Assembly: GCA_963829235.1 (NCBI GenBank)
Contig: CAWHIF010000004.1
Span: 248,001-312,000, forward strand
Direction of reading: 5' to 3'
Source: Bog-756 sp963829235
GTDB taxonomy: Bacteria; Actinomycetota; Acidimicrobiia; Acidimicrobiales; RAAP-2
DNA length: 64,000 nt
The notes below the pieces were generated by a model. It made no database searches and had not been told where the DNA came from. It saw only the letters and a program-made list of their open reading frames with translations. A program made the translations under genes and the position numbers. Positions 59,473 to 64,000 of the stretch are shown piece by piece. Position 1 is the stretch's first letter. Each line of letters opens with the position of its first letter.

Positions 59473-60168
59473 GTGAGGATCCCCGGCCCGCTGCTCGCCT
59501 CCGGTCGGGACGCCGACATCTTCGAATGTGGCCATGGGTTGGTGCTCCGGCGCTCCCGTGCCGGTCGTTCGATGGCCGCCGAGGCCCGGGTCATGGACTA
59601 CGTACGCCAGCACGGGTACCCGGTCCCTGCGGTCGAAGAGATCAGTGAGGACGGCACGGACCTGATCATGGAACGCATCGACGGACCGTCGATGGTGACG
59701 GTTCTGGGCCGACGCCCGTGGACACTCCGCCGCCAGGGACGGTCGCTCGCCGACCTGCACAACCGACTGCACGAGATCCCGGTCCCCGAATGGATCAAGG
59801 ATGCCCCCGGTGGCCGTGGTCATCACCTCGTGCATCTCGATCTGCACCCGCTCAACATCATCCTGGCGCCGGCCGGCCCGGTCGTCATCGATTGGCCCAA
59901 TGCCGCGTGTGGCGACGCGAACTCCGATATCGCCGTCACCTGGGTGCTGCTGGCAGCCGGAGCCATTCCAGCCGGACGGGTCCGGGCCGCGCTCATGGGG
60001 CGCGGAAGATCGATCCTGATCACGGCATTTCTCGACGAGTTCGATGTCGACGAGATCCGGTCCCGGCTCCCTGAGGTCGTCAAGTGGAAGGCGGCGGACT
60101 CCCACATGAGTCCAGCCGAGCGAAAGGCGATGTGGGCGCTCGCCGAGGGCGGAAGGGGGCCGGGATGA
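59473..60168 (+). CDS. Aminoglycoside phosphotransferase-like kinase
   Basis: A small kinase of 231 residues. The catalytic loop is LVHLDLHPLNIIL (HxDxxxxN) and the metal Asp lies in PVVIDWPNAACGD. The N-lobe has LVLRRSRAG where an ATP-binding Lys is usual, so it has Arg there. It is shorter than true aminoglycoside kinases (about 260-300) and more like fructosamine-kinase or small phosphotransferase members. GTG 59473 is preferred from the -10 position; GTG 59467 is 2 codons earlier. The substrate is unknown. Confidence 0.85.
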   Translation: MRIPGPLLASGRDADIFECGHGLVLRRSRAGRSMAAEARVMDYVRQHGYPVPAVEEISEDGTDLIMERIDGPSMVTVLGRRPWTLRRQGRSLADLHNRLHEIPVPEWIKDAPGGRGHHLVHLDLHPLNIILAPAGPVVIDWPNAACGDANSDIAVTWVLLAAGAIPAGRVRAALMGRGRSILITAFLDEFDVDEIRSRLPEVVKWKAADSHMSPAERKAMWALAEGGRGPG

Positions 60169-60222
60169 GGGCGGTGTTCGGGGCACCATCCACCTGCCCC
60201 GAGTACGGGGGTCGGAGTCGAC

Positions 60223-60624
60223 GTGGCGACGATTGACGACGTCTCGGCACTCGCTTCGGCACTCCCCGGGGTCACCGAGGGGGAACGGCACGGGAATCTC
60301 ACGTGGTACGTCGGCAAGAAGGCATTCGCTTGGGAGCGACCGTTCACCAAGGCGGACATCAGGCGCTTCGGCGGGACAACGCCGCCGGCGGGACCGATCA
60401 TCGCGGTTCGCGTCGAGGATCTGGTGGAAAAGGAGGCCGTTCTCGCCATCGCTGCGCCCGGGTTCTTCACGATCCCCCACTTCGACGGCTATCCGGCAGT
60501 TCTCATCCGGCTCGAGACCGTGCGCAAGAAGGGACTGGGTGACGCACTGGTCGACGGATGGCTGGGGTGCGCCCCCTCCCACCTGGCGGACGAATACCTG
60601 AAGGGGACGAGCTCCCGCGGTTAG
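60223..60624 (+). CDS. MmcQ/YjbR family protein
   Basis: A protein of 133 residues with the CyaY-like fold of YjbR. LASALPGVTEGERHGNLTWYVGKKAFAWERP is the typical start (ALPG-V-E, then a W-x-V-x-K-x-FAW strand), and PGFFTIPHFDGYPAVLIRLE and AWL-type DGWLGCAPSHLADEY are family features. Members are often labelled DNA-binding on thin evidence. It starts at GTG 60223. Its TAG overlaps the TAA of the convergent thioesterase gene (60621-60624). Confidence 0.9.
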   Translation: MATIDDVSALASALPGVTEGERHGNLTWYVGKKAFAWERPFTKADIRRFGGTTPPAGPIIAVRVEDLVEKEAVLAIAAPGFFTIPHFDGYPAVLIRLETVRKKGLGDALVDGWLGCAPSHLADEYLKGTSSRG

Positions 60625-61022
60625 GACGACGCAGCGGGCGCAGGGAACTCGCCGGGTAGGAAGCTCATGGTGAGCAGTGCGGTGGCGACCAGACGGTTGT
60701 CCTCCCCGTCGTCGTAGACATGCACCTCCACAACTCCTTGCTGACCACCGATCCGAAGCGGGAGGGCAACGGCACGCAGCGGACCCACCTTGGCTGACGC
60801 CAGGTAGCTCAGGGCGACACTCGATGTGACGACGGGTCGCCGGCTCGAACGCACGGCCGCGTATGCGCCCGCCCTGTCGGCCAGGCAGGCGATGAGGCCT
60901 CCGTGGACGGCTCCCCGCGGACCCCGGATCTCATCGGTGATGTCGAGCTCGACGACGTGAGTCCCACCGTCGTCGTAGCTCCGGTGCGGAAGTTGATCGA
61001 GGAGTTCACATCCCATTGACAT
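60621..61022 (-). CDS. PaaI-type hotdog thioesterase
   Basis: A single hotdog-fold protein of 133 residues. RGPRGAVHGGLIACLADRAG is the conserved active-site helix start (HGG, followed by an acidic residue), and TSSVALSYLASAKVGPLRA is the usual central strand. ATG 61022 has TACCAT 8 nt upstream, hinting at a leaderless mRNA; a TTG at 61031 and an ATG at 61016 are also in frame. It is convergent with the YjbR gene, with stop codons overlapping by 3-4 bp. Confidence 0.88.
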   Translation of the reverse strand: MSMGCELLDQLPHRSYDDGGTHVVELDITDEIRGPRGAVHGGLIACLADRAGAYAAVRSSRRPVVTSSVALSYLASAKVGPLRAVALPLRIGGQQGVVEVHVYDDGEDNRLVATALLTMSFLPGEFPAPAASS

Positions 61023-61130
61023 GGGCGGCAATGGTAACCGGGGCCTCGAGGAGTTCCGCTGACGGTCATCCCAGTCGGGGCCGTCGCTGTCGTCGGCCGT
61101 AGGGCTCGTCGGCGACCACCCGGCGGTCGA

Positions 61131-63044
61131 TCAACGGGCGGCAGCAACCAGCAGGGGCACCAACCACGGTGTCAACCACTCTCCCCCGGGCTCGCTCAGA
61201 TGGACCCCGTCGGCGGCTCGGACGATCACGCCGCCCACCTCACTGACGAAGGTGCCGTCGGGCGAGAGACGGCGACCGAGGTCGATCACCGTGACCCGCC
61301 CCGCGAATCGGGCTGCCGCCTGCCTGGCCGTGGAATTGAGCGCATCCACCCGGCCGGTCTCCGTCGGGCAGTCCGTGCTGGTGGCCGGGAGCGGCACGCA
61401 CTGCTCGGGGCCGGACGTGCGGACCGCCGGCACCGTTGTCATGGCGACCCGTCCCCCGGCGGCGGTGAGGATCTGGAGCGCGGTGACCACCTGGCGCCGA
61501 TAGTAGGCGTCGTAGCCCTCCTGACCCGGCGAGCTCCACCGGCCGGCGACCAGGCGGGTGCTCAGGTCCCAGGGACCGAGGACGAGCAGTGACAGCGTCG
61601 GTCGTTCGGTGGCCACGTCCGCCCGGTACTGCGCCTGCCAGCCCGGCCCGGCCGGGGCGCACGGACCCGTCACGGGGTAGGGCCGACCACCGACGAGGAC
61701 GGGGCTCCCCCGGGCAATCGCACACCCGTCGAGCGACCCATCGATCAACGTGACACCGTAGGCGGAGGCGTTGCGGGCAAGTCCGAGGGCGAGCGTGTGG
61801 GCGAAGGAGTCACCGACCACCAGCACCCGGAGCGCGGGGATCGGCGCCGGAAGGCCGGCCCGCACGTCCCACTCGGTACCACCATCGCTGGAGGTCAGGA
61901 CCGTGCCCCCGCTCCCCACGGCCACGCACTCCTCGGGGCTCGGGCACGAAACCCCGAGCAACGCCTCTGCCGTGGGCGACAGGTCCGACGTCGCCTGGGA
62001 GCCGGGGCCCCCGGTGCTCAGGATCGTTCCGGCCTGACCCACTGCCACACACTGATCCGGTGAGGCGCACGCCGCCGCCTCCAGGTCAGCGGACGTTTCT
62101 GTGTGGCCCGGGAACCATTCGGCCCCTCCGTCGTCCGACCAGGCCAGGAGTCCGTGGCCGCCCACACCCAGACAGGCCGGGCCGGAGCAGGCGATGCCGT
62201 TGAGCGGCGAGAGCGAGTCGAGGGCTGAGAACGGGACGGGCGTCGGTGCCCACGTGGTCCCGTTCGCGGTGGCCAGGTCCGTGACCGCGGAGCTGGTGAC
62301 CGCGGCACACTGCACGGCGGCACTGCACGCCACGCCGTCCAACACCCCGAAACCGCTGGACACGGTGTGCCACCGGAGCCCACCGTCGTCGGTCATGAGG
62401 ACCGTTTCACCATCGCCGACCGCGTAGCACCGGCCGGAACCCGCACAGGCGACCGACGACAGGGGCAGGTCGACACCGGTCCGCTCCATGGTCCACCTCG
62501 TCCCGGCATCGTCGGTGAGGAGGGCGGTCCCGGCGTCGCCGACAATGACGCAGTGAGCCGGGTCGGAGCAGGCGACACCGTAGAGGAACTGTTCGGTGGG
62601 AACAAGCACGGGAGTCCAGGATCGCCCTCCGGTTCTGCTCACCTGGACACCCCCGGGCCCGCCCACGGCGATGCACTCCGAGACACTCGGGCACGCGACC
62701 GAGTCGAGCGCTGCGGGCGGTCCGGGGTGGGCGGTCGGTGCGGGGTGGGCGGTCGGTGCGGGGTGGGCGGTCGGTGCGGGGTGGGCGGACACCGCAGGGT
62801 GCTTGGGAGCGGTGCGGTGCGGGGCCACCTTCATGCCTTCGAAACCGCCCGAGGCGACCACGCCACCCACGGCCAGGGCTCCGCCAAGGGCCACTCCCAC
62901 CATGATCCACGAGGGGCGCACCCGCCTCGTCTCGCTGCGGGAGGCCATCGTGCTCCGGGAGGCCATCGTGCTCCGGGAGGCCATCCCCCGGAGACCGAGA
63001 AGCTGCCAGGAGAGGCCGGACGAGAAGATCACCTGGCCCAGCAT
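61131..63044 (-). CDS. Membrane-anchored seven-unit beta-propeller fused to an SGNH hydrolase
   Basis: A protein of 637 residues. One membrane helix (about 47-65) is followed by an HPAPTA repeat linker (about 88-107). Seven units each contain a Cys pair and an AVG motif: ACPSVSEC, ACSDPAHC, ACAGSGRC, ACSAAVQC, ACSGPAC, ACASPDQC and SCPSPEEC, resembling YCF48-type propeller blades (about 112-405). A C-terminal SGNH/GDSL hydrolase then has LRVLVVGDSFAHTL (Ser, about 412) and the Asp-His pair in DGVHLSEPG (about 613). Such SGNH domains often deacylate or acylate glycans. The start is uncertain: in-frame ATGs recur at 62984, 62966 and 62948 in a MASRST repeat. Confidence 0.82.
   Translation of the reverse strand: MLGQVIFSSGLSWQLLGLRGMASRSTMASRSTMASRSETRRVRPSWIMVGVALGGALAVGGVVASGGFEGMKVAPHRTAPKHPAVSAHPAPTAHPAPTAHPAPTAHPGPPAALDSVACPSVSECIAVGGPGGVQVSRTGGRSWTPVLVPTEQFLYGVACSDPAHCVIVGDAGTALLTDDAGTRWTMERTGVDLPLSSVACAGSGRCYAVGDGETVLMTDDGGLRWHTVSSGFGVLDGVACSAAVQCAAVTSSAVTDLATANGTTWAPTPVPFSALDSLSPLNGIACSGPACLGVGGHGLLAWSDDGGAEWFPGHTETSADLEAAACASPDQCVAVGQAGTILSTGGPGSQATSDLSPTAEALLGVSCPSPEECVAVGSGGTVLTSSDGGTEWDVRAGLPAPIPALRVLVVGDSFAHTLALGLARNASAYGVTLIDGSLDGCAIARGSPVLVGGRPYPVTGPCAPAGPGWQAQYRADVATERPTLSLLVLGPWDLSTRLVAGRWSSPGQEGYDAYYRRQVVTALQILTAAGGRVAMTTVPAVRTSGPEQCVPLPATSTDCPTETGRVDALNSTARQAAARFAGRVTVIDLGRRLSPDGTFVSEVGGVIVRAADGVHLSEPGGEWLTPWLVPLLVAAAR
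62724..62789. repeat. 18-bp in-frame tandem repeat (HPAPTA linker)
   Basis: GGGGTGGGCGGTCGGTGC occurs perfectly at 62724, 62742 and 62760, then partially from 62778. It encodes the repeated HPAPTA linker between membrane helix and propeller. Confidence 0.85.
62939..62985. repeat. 18-bp in-frame tandem repeat (MASRST)
   Basis: GGGAGGCCATCGTGCTCC occurs at 62939 and 62957 with a partial third copy at 62975. On the minus strand each copy contains an in-frame ATG, so the repeat multiplies possible start codons of the SGNH gene. Confidence 0.8.
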
Positions 63045-63095
63045 CGCTCACCCCGGGCCTCGGCGTGCAGCACGGCGGCGTTCGCAACCCGGCAA

Positions 63096-63101
63096 TAGGA
63101 T
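63096..63101 (+). promoter_or_regulatory. Possible -10 box of the crotonase gene
   Basis: TAGGAT lies 22 nt before ATG 63124 in the divergent gap with the SGNH gene, and an SD (GGAGGA) lies about 8 nt before the start. Confidence 0.35.
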
Positions 63102-63123
63102 CACCCGGTGGGAGGACTCCGCC

Positions 63124-63843
63124 ATGCCTGAACCGGTCTCGTATGAATGCAACGACCGCATTGCCACAATCACCATGGACGACGGCAAGGCGAACGCGCT
63201 CTCCCTCAAGATGCTGTCAGCGGTGAATGAGGCCCTCGATCAGGCCACAGCCGATGGCGCCGTCGTCGTGCTGACCGGTCGAACGGGGATCTTCTCCGGA
63301 GGGTTCGATCTCAATGTGCTGCGTTCAGGTGGGTCAGACGCGGCCCGCATGCTCGAGCAGGGTTTCCTGCTCGCGCTCCGGCTCCTCGAGCACCCGACAC
63401 CTGTGGTCATCGCCTGCAACGGTCACGCGGTGGCCATGGGGAGCTTTCTCCTCCTCTCCGGCGACTACCGCATCGGGGTCAACGGCCGATTCAGATTGGT
63501 GGCAAACGAGGTGGCCATCGGCCTCACGATGCCGTGGGCCGCCATCGAGATCTGTCGTCAACGCCTGGCACCGGCACACTTCAACCGGGCGGTGATCCTC
63601 GCCGAGGCCTACGAACCTGCCGACGGCGTCGCGGCCGGGTTTTTGGATCGCGTCGTCGAGGTACCCGACCTGGCCCGGACTGCGATCGCGGTGGCGAATG
63701 AGCTCGCGGCTTTGGACCGAGATGCCCATGCGGCTTCGAAATCCCGTGCCCGACAGTCGGCGATTTCGGCCATCAAAGGAGGGCTGGAACTCGACCGGGA
63801 GGTCTTCAGGCTCCTCAGCACGGCCACCACCACCGAGGGTTGA
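63124..63843 (+). CDS. Enoyl-CoA hydratase/isomerase (crotonase) family protein
   Basis: A protein of 239 residues. The oxyanion-hole segments are GRTGIFSGGFDLNVL and ACNGHAVAMGSFLLLSGDYRI. NEVAIGLTMPWAAIEICRQRL covers the region of the catalytic Glu residues, with Glu after Asn in the first position. The absence of a GG-x-QRL segment makes a standard hydratase uncertain; isomerase or hydrolase roles are possible. ATG 63124 has GGAGGA 8 nt upstream. Confidence 0.92.
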   Translation: MPEPVSYECNDRIATITMDDGKANALSLKMLSAVNEALDQATADGAVVVLTGRTGIFSGGFDLNVLRSGGSDAARMLEQGFLLALRLLEHPTPVVIACNGHAVAMGSFLLLSGDYRIGVNGRFRLVANEVAIGLTMPWAAIEICRQRLAPAHFNRAVILAEAYEPADGVAAGFLDRVVEVPDLARTAIAVANELAALDRDAHAASKSRARQSAISAIKGGLELDREVFRLLSTATTTEG

Positions 63844-63914
63844 CCTCGACGGGCACTGCAAAGGCGAAGAGCCATCGCCCGTGGCCTCCGTTCTCGAGCC
63901 CCCCCGACCCGTCC

Positions 63915-63963
63915 CAACCGACCGAGACCGTCGTGACCGGCCCTCAACCGACCGAGACCGTCG
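63915..63963. repeat. 19-bp direct repeat, period 30
   Basis: CAACCGACCGAGACCGTCG occurs at 63915-63933 and 63945-63963. The second copy covers the end of a possible minus-strand gene that enters from the right edge. Confidence 0.7.
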
Positions 63964-64000
63964 CGCCCAGCGGGAGGTTGGCCGACGAGTCGCCCACCAT
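63944..64000 (-). CDS. Possible 3' end of a minus-strand gene cut by the window edge
   Basis: The last 57 bases read on the minus strand as MVGDSSANLPLGATVSVG then TGA. It is too short to identify. The high-GC codon pattern is compatible with coding, but nothing more can be said. Confidence 0.25.
   Translation of the reverse strand: MVGDSSANLPLGATVSVG

Noticed and set aside
63609..63947. Minus-strand open frame of 112 codons at the right end
   Set aside because: Most of it is antisense to the crotonase gene and it lacks motifs or an SD.

Overview
This 64 kb window is chromosomal DNA from a high-GC actinomycete, most likely an Acidimicrobiia-type bacterium (inference). Three things point there. 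A mycothiol gene (mshC-like) and an F420 gene (npdG-like) mark Actinomycetota. A phosphatidylinositol-mannoside (PIM) operon is present. The leftmost gene ends in 42-residue repeats of the GYWLVASDGGIFAFGDA type, which are typical of Acidimicrobiia. No rRNA, tRNA, CRISPR array, transposase or phage gene was seen.

Region 1 (1-24,490, nearly all minus strand) is a dense housekeeping block: S53 protease, rarA, aspS, hisS, rel, secF, secD, yajC, tgt, queA, ruvB, ruvA, ruvC, yebC, pdxT, pdxS, yceI, a divergent marR, an M48 protease and pimA. Region 2 (24,495-28,076) completes a PIM operon (pgsA-like, patA-like, pimA) with a PAS-GGDEF diguanylate cyclase gene inserted in it. Leaving out tgt and queA, the order follows the Mycobacterium tuberculosis segment Rv2559c-Rv2614c. 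That segment resumes at HIT-thrS (32.6-35.1 kb) after an inserted block of polytopic membrane proteins and a VOC protein (28.2-32.5 kb). mshC-like and npdG-like genes follow.

Region 3 (37.1-48.5 kb, plus strand) looks accessory and catabolic. It holds an InhA-like enoyl-ACP reductase, two NTF2-fold proteins (one ketosteroid-isomerase-like), an HsaA-like flavin monooxygenase, a 16-bp iteron array, a TetR regulator coupled to a nitronate-monooxygenase-family enzyme, and a complete oligopeptide-type ABC transporter preceded by paired palindromes. Region 4 (48.6-64 kb) is mixed: an MFS transporter with two small coupled membrane proteins, an NHL-repeat protein convergent with a Tat-exported GH78 rhamnosidase, an AqpZ-like aquaporin, a limonene-epoxide-hydrolase-like enzyme, a 37-residue zinc-ribbon protein, two thioesterases, an alpha/beta hydrolase, a frameshifted methyltransferase, an APH-type kinase, a YjbR protein, a seven-unit beta-propeller fused to an SGNH hydrolase, and a crotonase.

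Two patterns cut across the window. Short tandem repeats of 16-18 bp, unrelated in sequence, recur in intergenic DNA and, as exact multiples of 3, inside genes. Several genes (rel, ruvC, pdxS, marR, a kinase, a thioesterase) have a TANNNT -10 box 6-8 nt before the start codon, which suggests leaderless transcripts. Single-base shifts in the S53 gene, secD and a methyltransferase suggest residual sequence error or recent decay.
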